Assembly (NCBI GenBank): GCA_021770345.1
Contig: JAETRD010000010.1
Span: 62,001 to 126,000, forward strand
DNA length: 64,000 bases
Reading direction: 5' to 3'
Origin: Lachnospiraceae bacterium
GTDB taxonomy: Bacteria; Bacillota; Clostridia; Lachnospirales; Lachnospiraceae
Shown here: positions 8,532 through 16,374 of the stretch, one piece after another
Position numbering within the stretch: position 1 is the stretch's first letter
Layout of the letters: each line of letters starts with the position of its first letter
Position numbers and translations under genes: made by a program
The notes under the pieces: generated by a model
Seen by the model: only the letters and a program-made list of their open reading frames with translations
Told to the model about the DNA's origin: nothing
The model's database searches: none

Positions 8532-9971
8532 ATGCGGATAGCAGTCTGTGATGACGACGAGCGGGAGATTTCCCGGATCGGGAAACTGATTACAGAATAT
8601 CAGATAAGCCGGGAACAGGCGATTGATTGCCGTTATTTTACGAACAGTACGGATTTTTTGTGTGAACTTAAGGGCGGGGAGTACGACCTTGTACTGCTGG
8701 ATGTGATGATGCCGGGAATCGGCGGGATACAGACTGCGCAGGAGCTGAGAAGATCAGACCGGAATGTCCGGCTGATTTTTGTGTCCGCATCGCCAGAGTT
8801 TGCGGTAGATAGTTACCGTGTGGAGGCATACTACTATCTGCTGAAACCGATTGATGCGGATTCTTTTTTCGCGTTATTGGATAAAATAGGGGCAGAACTG
8901 TCTGCGCAGGTGGAGCAGGGATTTATACTAAAGAGCAGGGACGGCGTCGGTCGGATTGCTTTCGCGCGGCTTGTGTATGTAGAGGTTATAAACAAAACCG
9001 TGTTTTTTCATCTGGCGGATGGCGCTGTCCGTGAGACGACCGCCACGTTGGCGGATTTTGAGGGAAGGCTGCTGTCGAGACCGGAGTTTTTGAAGACGCA
9101 CCGATCTTATCTTGTCAATCTGAGATATGTTCAGGCGATTGACGCCAATGGCGTCACGATGAAAAGCGGGCACAGCATTCCGGTATCTCGCCAGCGGCGC
9201 AGCCGGGTTTGGGATGCCTATATGCATTTCCTGCATCAGACGGAGACAGAAGATTTTGCGTCCGGCGCCGATAAGGCGGAACGGCCTGACGGCCCCTGGC
9301 GGATTCTGCTGGTAGACGATGATCCGGCTGACCGCACTGTCTGGGCGGATATCCTGAGGAGCCATGGCTGTATCGTGCAGTCGGCGGACAACGGCGGGGA
9401 TGCGCTGCGTCTGGCATCGGACTGCCGCTTTGACTGTGTGCTGCTGGACGTGATGATTCCCGGTGAGGACGGGTTTTCCATTTGCGAAAGGTTTCACGGG
9501 AGTATGGACATCCCGGTTATTTTTCTCAGCTATCTCACGGAATCCGATAAACAGCTGGAAGGATTTGCAGTCGGCGGCATCGACTATATTACGAAGGACA
9601 CGCCAGCGGAACTCTTTTGGGCGAAGGTGGAGACACGCATCCGGCTGACGATGTCGGAGCGCACGCAGCTGCGCTATGGGCCTCTTCTTTTGGATCTGGC
9701 AAAGCGCAGGGTGCTGATTGACGAAAAGGAGCTGCCGCTTGAGCCGCTTGAATTTGATATCCTGTGCCGTCTCTCGGAGCGTGCGGGGCATGTATTTGCG
9801 CCTGAGGAAATTTACGGCATGATATGGGGCGGGCAGCCCTGGGACGGCGGAAAGCTGGTGCAGATGCACATGTCACGTCTTCGGCGAAAGTTGGAAAAAG
9901 CATGGGAAGGACATTGTTTTATCGAGACGGTATGGGGGCAGGGCTATCGATTTGTGCCTGCGAAACAGTAA
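8532..9971 (+). CDS. Four-domain response regulator: REC-LytTR-REC-winged helix
   Basis: This 479-residue protein carries two complete response regulators in one chain. Residues 1-118 form a receiver (acidic D7-D9, phosphoacceptor D57 in LVLLDVMMPG, K105 in LLKP). Residues about 130-235 are a LytTR DNA-binding domain (FLKTHRSYLVNLRYV). Residues about 256-375 form a second receiver (VDDD at 261-264, D306 in CVLLDVMIPG, K355). Residues about 382-477 are an OmpR/PhoB winged helix (LEPLEFDILCRLSERAG, VQMHMSRLRRKLE, VWGQGYRFV). The start is the ATG at 8532 after GGAGG. The kinase gene follows. The LytTR half resembles the regulator at 14258 (similar EFAV-SY and THRS/PHRS segments), so a fusion of neighbouring regulator types is plausible. 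Confidence 0.9.
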   Translation: MRIAVCDDDEREISRIGKLITEYQISREQAIDCRYFTNSTDFLCELKGGEYDLVLLDVMMPGIGGIQTAQELRRSDRNVRLIFVSASPEFAVDSYRVEAYYYLLKPIDADSFFALLDKIGAELSAQVEQGFILKSRDGVGRIAFARLVYVEVINKTVFFHLADGAVRETTATLADFEGRLLSRPEFLKTHRSYLVNLRYVQAIDANGVTMKSGHSIPVSRQRRSRVWDAYMHFLHQTETEDFASGADKAERPDGPWRILLVDDDPADRTVWADILRSHGCIVQSADNGGDALRLASDCRFDCVLLDVMIPGEDGFSICERFHGSMDIPVIFLSYLTESDKQLEGFAVGGIDYITKDTPAELFWAKVETRIRLTMSERTQLRYGPLLLDLAKRRVLIDEKELPLEPLEFDILCRLSERAGHVFAPEEIYGMIWGGQPWDGGKLVQMHMSRLRRKLEKAWEGHCFIETVWGQGYRFVPAKQ

Positions 9972-10007
9972 TTTCGTATGCTCCATATCATAAAGGAGGG
10001 TGTGCAT

Positions 10008-11936
10008 GTGAGATGGCATAGGGTCTGGCGGCAACCGGTGTCCGTATCGGTCATGACGATAATATTTTTCCTGCTGCTTTTTTACGGGGACAACAAATAT
10101 TACACACCGCCTCCATATGGAAAATCCGGCGTAATTTGCCTGACCGAGGCGGATCTGGAGCGGAAGAATCCCGTCTTTCTCATTGACGGGTGGCTGCTGA
10201 CGGATGCGCGCGTGACGGATAAACCGACTTACATCGGAGAATTTTCCAATCTGCAGAGGGGGGATGTCACGGTTTCGCCGCATGGAAAGGCGCGCTATCA
10301 GCTGACGCTGCGCTATGACGGATCGGATCGCGTTGTGTCGGTAGATTTTCCACAGCTGTATTCCGAGTATACGGTTCTGCTGGACGGAAAACAGCTTATT
10401 TGGGGAACGGGCAGCGGCCGGGTCACGTTTTTGTTGACGGAGGGCGATCACATTCTGACGGTGGAGACTTCATCGAAGCTGGGGTATTACAGCGGCATGT
10501 ATTTTCCGGCTGCGCTCGGCACGGACGAGACGCTTTTTGAGGTGAACAGCGTCCGGGGATTTGCCTATGCGTCTGCCTTTCTGATTCCGCTTGCGCTGGC
10601 GGTATTTACGCTTTTTCTGTGGCGGACAGGAGGAAGTCTTGCCCGCTGGTTTGGGGTGTTGTGCTGCAGCTATGCACTGTATGTGGCGCGGTATTTTGTG
10701 TTCCTGTTGTCGTATTTTGTCTCTCTTCCCATCGTATCGTATTGGTTTCTGATACAGAGTCTGGCGATGTACGGTCTGTGTTTTGGTGTCGTACGGCTCA
10801 CGGCTCTGGCATCTGGCGCCGTCCGTGACAGCGCGTGGCGGTGGGCACGGGTGCTTTTACTGGTGTTGCCGGTTGTTTTAACGGTGCTTAGCCTGCTGAT
10901 TCCGGTACTGCCCTGGGCGGTTTTTGTTCACGGCAGACTGACGGATTTCTATTATGTTGTTACTTTTTGCGCCGCTGTCTTTTTTTCCGCGCGAAGTGTG
11001 ACGGCGAAGAGCTGGGAAAGCCGTTATACGCTGACAGGCTGCATTGTGTTCGGGGTGGGTCTGCTCGCCAATCTGTTTTTCTCCAACCGTTTTGAACCCA
11101 TTCGCTTTTTCTGGCAGTTTGAGTGGTGCGGGCTTTTGCTGGTGCTGCTGTTCGGTGCGATGATGGTAGCGCGCAGCCGTCGTATTTTGAAGGAAAATGA
11201 TCTGCTGACCAACCATTTGGAAGAGCAGGTGAAGCAGCGCACCAAAGAGGTTACGCAGCTGTTGAATGAGCGCAAGGCGTTTTTTTCCGATATGGCGCAT
11301 GACTTAAAGGCACCTGTATTTGCCACGCAGTCTTTTATCGAGGCGATTCGCAGAAGCGGCGTGGGTGTGGATACGGAACTGCAGAATTATCTGAATCAGG
11401 CGGAAGCGAAGCAGTGGGAGATGGCAAGGCGTCTGCAGGGCCTCTCCACGATCAACGCACTTGATCGGATTGACGGGGAGCGGGTTCGGGTGTCTGTCCG
11501 GGAGATGCTTTCAGAGATTTATGCCACGCACTGCGGGGAGGCGGAGGTCGGGTCCGTGTATCTGATCGTGAAACAGCCGGAGAAGGACGGGTTTCTTATG
11601 GCACAGCCGGAGAAGCTGCATATCCTGTTTGAGAATCTCATCTACAACGCGCTGAAAGCGACGCCCCGCAACGGGAGCATCACGGTATCCGCATGGACCG
11701 GGGATTGCAAAATCCGCGTGACTGTGGAAGACACCGGCTGCGGCATTCCAAAAGAGGAGCTGCCGCTTGTCTTCCGGCGTTTTTATGTGGGTGCGAAGAA
11801 CAGGGAGACCGGGACGGGACTCGGGCTGTATATTGTCCACGGGATTGTGACCGAGCTGGGAGGAACGATAGACGTGTATTCCTCGGTCGGAACAGGCACG
11901 AAATTTGTTATGGAATTTCCCGTCAGTGAAGGATAG
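10008..11936 (+). CDS. Membrane histidine kinase with extracytoplasmic sensor and 7TM-type region
   Basis: GTG at 10008 lies 8 nt after AAAGGAGGG and gives 642 residues. The ATG at 9978 has no ribosome site and would place that site inside the gene. One membrane segment (about 10-27) is followed by a roughly 150-residue outside domain rich in beta strands, then about seven hydrophobic segments (about 185-385), similar in plan to 7TMR-DISM sensors. A short coiled coil leads into HisKA with H431 (FSDMAHDLKAP). HATPase_c has an N box (NLIYNALKAT), G1 (EDTGCGIP) and G2 (GTGLGLYIVHG). It is the likely partner of the fused regulator 36 nt upstream. Its last 14 nt overlap the convergent gene. Confidence 0.9.
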   Translation: MRWHRVWRQPVSVSVMTIIFFLLLFYGDNKYYTPPPYGKSGVICLTEADLERKNPVFLIDGWLLTDARVTDKPTYIGEFSNLQRGDVTVSPHGKARYQLTLRYDGSDRVVSVDFPQLYSEYTVLLDGKQLIWGTGSGRVTFLLTEGDHILTVETSSKLGYYSGMYFPAALGTDETLFEVNSVRGFAYASAFLIPLALAVFTLFLWRTGGSLARWFGVLCCSYALYVARYFVFLLSYFVSLPIVSYWFLIQSLAMYGLCFGVVRLTALASGAVRDSAWRWARVLLLVLPVVLTVLSLLIPVLPWAVFVHGRLTDFYYVVTFCAAVFFSARSVTAKSWESRYTLTGCIVFGVGLLANLFFSNRFEPIRFFWQFEWCGLLLVLLFGAMMVARSRRILKENDLLTNHLEEQVKQRTKEVTQLLNERKAFFSDMAHDLKAPVFATQSFIEAIRRSGVGVDTELQNYLNQAEAKQWEMARRLQGLSTINALDRIDGERVRVSVREMLSEIYATHCGEAEVGSVYLIVKQPEKDGFLMAQPEKLHILFENLIYNALKATPRNGSITVSAWTGDCKIRVTVEDTGCGIPKEELPLVFRRFYVGAKNRETGTGLGLYIVHGIVTELGGTIDVYSSVGTGTKFVMEFPVSEG

Positions 11937-14037
11937 ATCGGATGATTCCGGCAATCCGCCGCAACAGGCCGTATCCTGCCGTCTTGCAGACAACCGCGCC
12001 GAAACAGCCGCCTGCCGCTATCACCGCGGTCACCGAAAGAAGCGGTATGCGGCTGTCCTTCTCATGGGTATATTCTGCGGTTGTTTTCGCTTCGGACAAA
12101 GGGGGAACGCTTCCCGCGTCTTTTATGTCGGCTGCATCCTGCGATACAGACGGAACAGACGGCAGACCGTCCCTCTGACTCGCATCGGATGTGTCAACCG
12201 TATCCGCTGCCGCACGGAGCAGGCTTTTGCGCTGTTCGGGGATCAATCGGATCCCTGGTATCGCAAAAGCCGTTTCCGGCGTGTAAGTCGGGGATATCGG
12301 CTGTGTTTGTCCGCTGTTATCGGTGTCCGGGGGTGTCTGCGGTTCATCCGCTGCGTCATCCGATATCCGGGGCAGATTGGGGCGCTGTCCGCTTTCCGAG
12401 TCGTCATTTATCGTGTCATCCGATATTTGCGGCAGGCCGGGGCGGGTTCCGCTTTCCGAGCTGCTGTCCGTATTGTCACCGTTGTCTGTATTGTCATCGT
12501 TGTCTGTATTGTCGTCGTTGTCCGGGTCCGGCAGCCGTTCGTCGGGAACGTCGTCGGGATTTGAATCCGAAGAGGGCGGCTGCTCATCCGGAGTGTCATC
12601 GGGAGTTTGCGGAGGCAGCTGCTCCTCCTGACCGTCGTCCGGAATTTGCGGCAGATCGGGGCGCTGACCGCCTTCCGTGCCGTCATTCTTATTGTCGGCT
12701 CCGGCGTTGCCTTCATTTCCGCTGCTGCCGCCGACTTCCGGCAAATCGGGAAGCTCCTCATAGATATCCGGCCATGCGAGGATGAGCTGTCTGCCGTCAT
12801 AGATGCCGCCCTCGATTTTCAGGCCGACAAAAAACGGTGCGGGTGCGGTTCCTGCAGCGGTGGCTTCGAGATAAGATCGATAGGGTTCCTGGTCGTTGCG
12901 CAGCACGAGCGCATAGCCGCTGTTTTCCGTGGACGGCTGGTAAAGCGATTCCAATAATGAGAGTCCGGGCAATTCGGTCCACTTTGATTCCCCTTCTGTC
13001 ATTACATACGCCTGTATGGATGTGGCGCCGGTCGGTTTTTGGACAAGCGCCAGCTCCAGTCCGTCTGTGCCTTCCCTTAACACCCCGGTGGGGTTCCCCT
13101 CCTGTGCGCTGACGTTTAAAACCAGTCGGATCTCGTCCGTGGACGGAGGAGTGTTCAGACTCAGCGGTTCATTCAGCTGAAAGATTCCGAGCGGCGTGCG
13201 AAGCAGAGTACCGGCCGGCACAAGAATTTCTTCGGCGGCATCCGAAATCGTGACGCTCTCGCCGGCCGAAAGCCGGGGAAGAGACAGCGGTTTCCATGTG
13301 ACGGGACAGTCGACGACGCCTGTTGCATAAATATTTGAATTATGAGATCCGTGTGTGAGATCGATCTGAACGGGAAGCGTATCCGGCAAAAGCGCGGCCA
13401 CATCTTCGGCCGTGGCATCTGCGGATATGGTAAGCTGATAGTTTGCGTACAGACGAAGAGGGTTCCATTCAATAATCATAATGTCGCGGGAAAAACAGGC
13501 ATTGGGTGTCACACCGTCCGGAATCGGCTGCACATCTTCGCGCTCGATCACTGCGGGCTGCGTCTCATAGGAAAGCCCGTTTTTCTTGGTGATCTGCAGT
13601 TTTACATAAAAGCGGTCGATGTCCCCTGTTCGGTAGCTTCTCAGCGGTTCATAGTGGCCGAGAAGACACTCCTGATTCTGCAGTCCGTACAGTTTGCTTT
13701 CGTCGGCGGTGCCAAGTAGGTCCAGACTGCCCAGGTTCCAGTCACCGCCTGTGGAGGCTTGCCAGTTTACACCGTCCAGTGAATACAGGGTATCGACGCG
13801 CGTGATATCGGGAGTAAAATCCGTAAAGGTGCCCACTACGGTATAGTCGCCGGACTGATACACGATGCGGGCACTAAACGCGGGCGCTTCGTCGGGAATC
13901 GGATATTCGGTTTCATCCTCCGTGTTCGTTATGGCCTCTTCCGTCATTTGGTCTGTCTCCGCTGCCAATACCGGAAAGCTGCCGGACAGGACAAACGCCG
14001 CTGCAAATACAGCCAGAAATCTTTGTCGTGTTTTCAT
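11923..14037 (-). CDS. Putative cell-surface protein with Asp/Pro-rich repeats and C-terminal membrane anchor
   Basis: This is a 704-residue protein if translation begins at ATG 14037 (MKTRQRFLAVFAAAFVLSGS, a clear signal peptide ending near VLAAE). A GTG at 14058 is possible but has no better ribosome site. Residues about 25-435 look like a folded extracellular region. Residues about 440-620 are low complexity with repeats of the form RPxLPxIxDD and DNTDN. Near the C-terminus a hydrophobic segment (LLSVTAVIAAGGCFGAVVC) precedes a basic tail, as in sortase-free membrane anchors; no LPXTG motif is seen. It is convergent with the kinase gene and divergent from the 14258 regulator. Family unknown. 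Confidence 0.82.
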   Translation of the reverse strand: MKTRQRFLAVFAAAFVLSGSFPVLAAETDQMTEEAITNTEDETEYPIPDEAPAFSARIVYQSGDYTVVGTFTDFTPDITRVDTLYSLDGVNWQASTGGDWNLGSLDLLGTADESKLYGLQNQECLLGHYEPLRSYRTGDIDRFYVKLQITKKNGLSYETQPAVIEREDVQPIPDGVTPNACFSRDIMIIEWNPLRLYANYQLTISADATAEDVAALLPDTLPVQIDLTHGSHNSNIYATGVVDCPVTWKPLSLPRLSAGESVTISDAAEEILVPAGTLLRTPLGIFQLNEPLSLNTPPSTDEIRLVLNVSAQEGNPTGVLREGTDGLELALVQKPTGATSIQAYVMTEGESKWTELPGLSLLESLYQPSTENSGYALVLRNDQEPYRSYLEATAAGTAPAPFFVGLKIEGGIYDGRQLILAWPDIYEELPDLPEVGGSSGNEGNAGADNKNDGTEGGQRPDLPQIPDDGQEEQLPPQTPDDTPDEQPPSSDSNPDDVPDERLPDPDNDDNTDNDDNTDNGDNTDSSSESGTRPGLPQISDDTINDDSESGQRPNLPRISDDAADEPQTPPDTDNSGQTQPISPTYTPETAFAIPGIRLIPEQRKSLLRAAADTVDTSDASQRDGLPSVPSVSQDAADIKDAGSVPPLSEAKTTAEYTHEKDSRIPLLSVTAVIAAGGCFGAVVCKTAGYGLLRRIAGIIRSILH

Positions 14038-14165
14038 ATGTATGTACTCATTCCTCACAATTTTTATGAATTCGGTTTACCGTTCGCGCGGTTTTGGATA
14101 CCTTTCACACTGCGGACGGTTTCCGGGGCAGATGTCTGTTATAGTTAATAATATTAAATTGGAAG

Positions 14166-14202
14166 ATATAATGTCAAGTATTGAGAATGCTTGACATTAT
14201 AT
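14166..14202. promoter_or_regulatory. Palindrome holding back-to-back divergent -35 boxes
   Basis: Arms 14166-14178 and 14190-14202 are perfect 13-bp reverse complements, and the pairing continues four more bases toward a GAG loop. Each arm contains a perfect TTGACA, one per strand. On the minus strand an 18-bp spacer leads to TATTAT, a good promoter for the surface protein. On the plus strand TTGACA at 14191-14196 faces the 14258 gene with only weak -10 candidates (TAGATA). One bound regulator could control both directions. Confidence 0.55.
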
Positions 14203-14257
14203 TCCTTAAGCAGACATAGATACTCTGCGCAGGGGAAGAAAGGGGGAGGGGTATTTT

Positions 14258-14995
14258 ATGATAAAGGTCGCATGTTGTGATGATGATATGACTGTATTGG
14301 GCGAGCTCAAAAGTTTGCTTGACCGGTATCGCATAAAATACAATCAGGAGATGGCGTACACTGCTTTTTACAGTTCTTTGGAACTGTTGGCTGAAATTGA
14401 GAGAGGCGTGCGTTATGATATCCTTTTTCTGGATGTTATCCTGCCAAATGAAAACGGAATCAGTATCGCAAAAGAAATCCGACAATATGACAGTGTAGTC
14501 AAAATCATTTTTCTGACGTCGTCCTCCGAGTTTGCGGTACAGTCTTACACGGTCGGCGCGTATTTTTATCAGATGAAACCAATCTGGGAGGAGAATTTTT
14601 TCCGGCTGATGGATTCGGCGATATCCGAATGCAGGAAAGAACGGCGGAACAGTCTGATTCTGCGCTGCAAAAATGGGATCACACGGATTGATCTCGACAG
14701 ACTGGAATACTGTGAAGTGTTCGGGCGCACGCTGTTGTTTCATATGGATAACGGAAAGATTTTGGAGGGGGCCGGGAGTATGGATAAATTATACGGACAG
14801 CTGTCGCAGTACGCAAATTTTGTGCGTCCGCACCGGTCGTTTTTGGTTAATATGGAGTACATACAGAAGATTTCCTACAAGGCAATCACAATGGAGAATA
14901 TGGCGGAGATTCCCATTCCGCACGGAAAATGTTTCGAAATCAAGAACTTGTATCTTGAATACGCATTCGAAAGAAAACAGGTGTTTATCTCATGA
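14258..14995 (+). CDS. LytTR-family response regulator
   Basis: This 245-residue AgrA/LytR-type regulator has a receiver at residues 1-120 (CDDD at 7-10, phosphoacceptor Asp in ILFLDVILPN, Lys in QMKPI) and a LytTR DNA-binding domain at about 135-240 (FVRPHRSFLVNMEYIQ). GGGGAGGGG precedes the ATG. It overlaps the following kinase gene by 4 nt (ATGA), a clear two-component operon. Such regulators usually bind direct repeats about 21 bp apart. The coding region is somewhat AT-richer than the housekeeping genes. Confidence 0.93.
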   Translation: MIKVACCDDDMTVLGELKSLLDRYRIKYNQEMAYTAFYSSLELLAEIERGVRYDILFLDVILPNENGISIAKEIRQYDSVVKIIFLTSSSEFAVQSYTVGAYFYQMKPIWEENFFRLMDSAISECRKERRNSLILRCKNGITRIDLDRLEYCEVFGRTLLFHMDNGKILEGAGSMDKLYGQLSQYANFVRPHRSFLVNMEYIQKISYKAITMENMAEIPIPHGKCFEIKNLYLEYAFERKQVFIS

Positions 14996-16260
14996 TCGGT
15001 ATCCGACTGTTTAATCTCATTTCGGTAGGGTTTTTCGGTATGATCTTATCTGCAGCTTTCTGTGATATTTGCTGGACGCGGAAGAAAGTTCTCGCGATGT
15101 CGGGCGGCATCGCCGCAATCTTATTGTTTCAGGGAACGGTTTATTTTGGGGTTGATCCGGAAATTGTGGATAAGCTTTATCCGCTTATCACGCATATTCC
15201 CCTGACAGTGCTGCTCTGTATCCTGAACCGAAAATGTTTCTGGCCGACGATTTCGGTTCTGAGCGCCTACCTCTGCTGCCAGCTCCGGCGGTGGCTGGCA
15301 CTGCTGATCGTTACCGTGTTTGCCGGTGATGCCGTGATGCAGGATGCCGCCGAACTGATTCTGACTCTGCCGCTTTTGCTGCTTCTGGTACGTTTTATCG
15401 CGCCGGCCGTGCGCTCCGTTTCCTGTTGCGAGGTTTCCGTTCAGTGTCTGTTCGGCCTGGTTCCGGCGCTCTATTACGGTTTTGATTATCTGACACGCAT
15501 CTATACCAATCTGCTCTCAGAAGGAGTTCCTGTCGCGGTGGAATTTATGCCGTTCGCGTGCAGTGTGTCCACTCTGTTTTTTGTGGTTTACATTTCGAGG
15601 GAGCAGTGGACCCGCACCCGGCTTGAACGGACGCAGGCAATCCTGAACATGCAGGTCGGGCAGGCCATCCGCGAGATTGCTGCGCTGCGGGAGTCCCAGA
15701 AAAAAACAAGCACTTACCGCCATGATATGCGCCATCACATGCAGTATCTCTCCTCCTGTATTGAAAACGGACAGCTTGGGCAGGCTCAGGAATATATTCA
15801 GGAAATCTCCGCCGGGATTGAGGCAAATAAGGTGAGGGTATTCTGTGAGAATGAAGCCGCGAACCTGATTTTTTCTTCCTTTGCAAGGAGGGGCGAAGAC
15901 AGCGGTATCCGGATGCAGGTTCGGGCGAGGCTTCCACAGCTTATTCCGGTGTCCGAAACGGATCTGTGCGTACTGTTGTCCAATGCGCTTGAAAATGCGC
16001 TGCATGCCTGCCGGGAACAGGGAGAAAAGGGACGGGCGGGGGTCATTGAAGTCTCCGTGTATGAAAAAAAGGGAAAACTCTTTTTGCAGATCGTCAATTC
16101 CTGCAACAGGGATATCACGTTTCATGACGGGGTTCCGGTCACAGACAGGTCTGGGCATGGGATTGGTGTGCCGAGCATTTGCGCAATCGTGGAAAAGTAT
16201 GACGGCATCTATACGTTTTCGGCCGAAGACGGACGGTTTATTCTGCGTATCTCCATATAA
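14992..16260 (+). CDS. GHKL-domain sensor histidine kinase (AgrC/NatK-like)
   Basis: This 422-residue membrane kinase has about six hydrophobic segments in residues 5-205, a linker helix, and the phosphorylation motif YRHDMRHHMQYL with His244. A GHKL ATPase domain follows (LSNALENALHAC and RSGHGIGVPSI). This plan, a polytopic sensor without a large external domain and a DHp with the RHDxxHH form, is typical of kinases paired with LytTR regulators. Such kinases sense peptides or membrane stress. It is translationally coupled to 14258 and lies 114 nt before an RND-type exporter, which may be its physiological partner. Confidence 0.9.
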   Translation: MIGIRLFNLISVGFFGMILSAAFCDICWTRKKVLAMSGGIAAILLFQGTVYFGVDPEIVDKLYPLITHIPLTVLLCILNRKCFWPTISVLSAYLCCQLRRWLALLIVTVFAGDAVMQDAAELILTLPLLLLLVRFIAPAVRSVSCCEVSVQCLFGLVPALYYGFDYLTRIYTNLLSEGVPVAVEFMPFACSVSTLFFVVYISREQWTRTRLERTQAILNMQVGQAIREIAALRESQKKTSTYRHDMRHHMQYLSSCIENGQLGQAQEYIQEISAGIEANKVRVFCENEAANLIFSSFARRGEDSGIRMQVRARLPQLIPVSETDLCVLLSNALENALHACREQGEKGRAGVIEVSVYEKKGKLFLQIVNSCNRDITFHDGVPVTDRSGHGIGVPSICAIVEKYDGIYTFSAEDGRFILRISI

Positions 16261-16287
16261 AAAAAGTATAAATTGAGGAAAAATATA

Positions 16288-16345
16288 TTGAAAAACGGAG
16301 AGGAAAAGGGTAAACTGTAAAAAGAAAACCGACCGGCCAGTCGGT
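16288..16345 (+). promoter_or_regulatory. RND exporter promoter with TetR-type operator
   Basis: TTGAAA (16288-16293), a 17-bp spacer and TAAACT (16311-16316) form a sigma-A promoter. The palindrome ACCGAC-N6-GTCGGT (16328-16345) covers the expected transcription start. This form is typical of TetR-family operators, and the gene after the exporter encodes a TetR regulator, so negative autoregulation of the pair is likely. Confidence 0.68.
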
Positions 16346-16374
16346 CATACAAAAATGATTAGGAGGATCGCAGG

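Noticed and set aside
12460-12545. Short tandem repeats (TTGTC-TCGTTGTCTG units) that look CRISPR-like
   Set aside because: They are in frame and encode DNTDN-type amino acid repeats; no spacers of constant length and no cas genes.
11905-12785. Plus-strand frames opposite the Asp/Pro-rich region of the surface protein
   Set aside because: Cys/Arg-rich low-complexity products with no ribosome site; the minus-strand protein has a signal peptide and membrane anchor.
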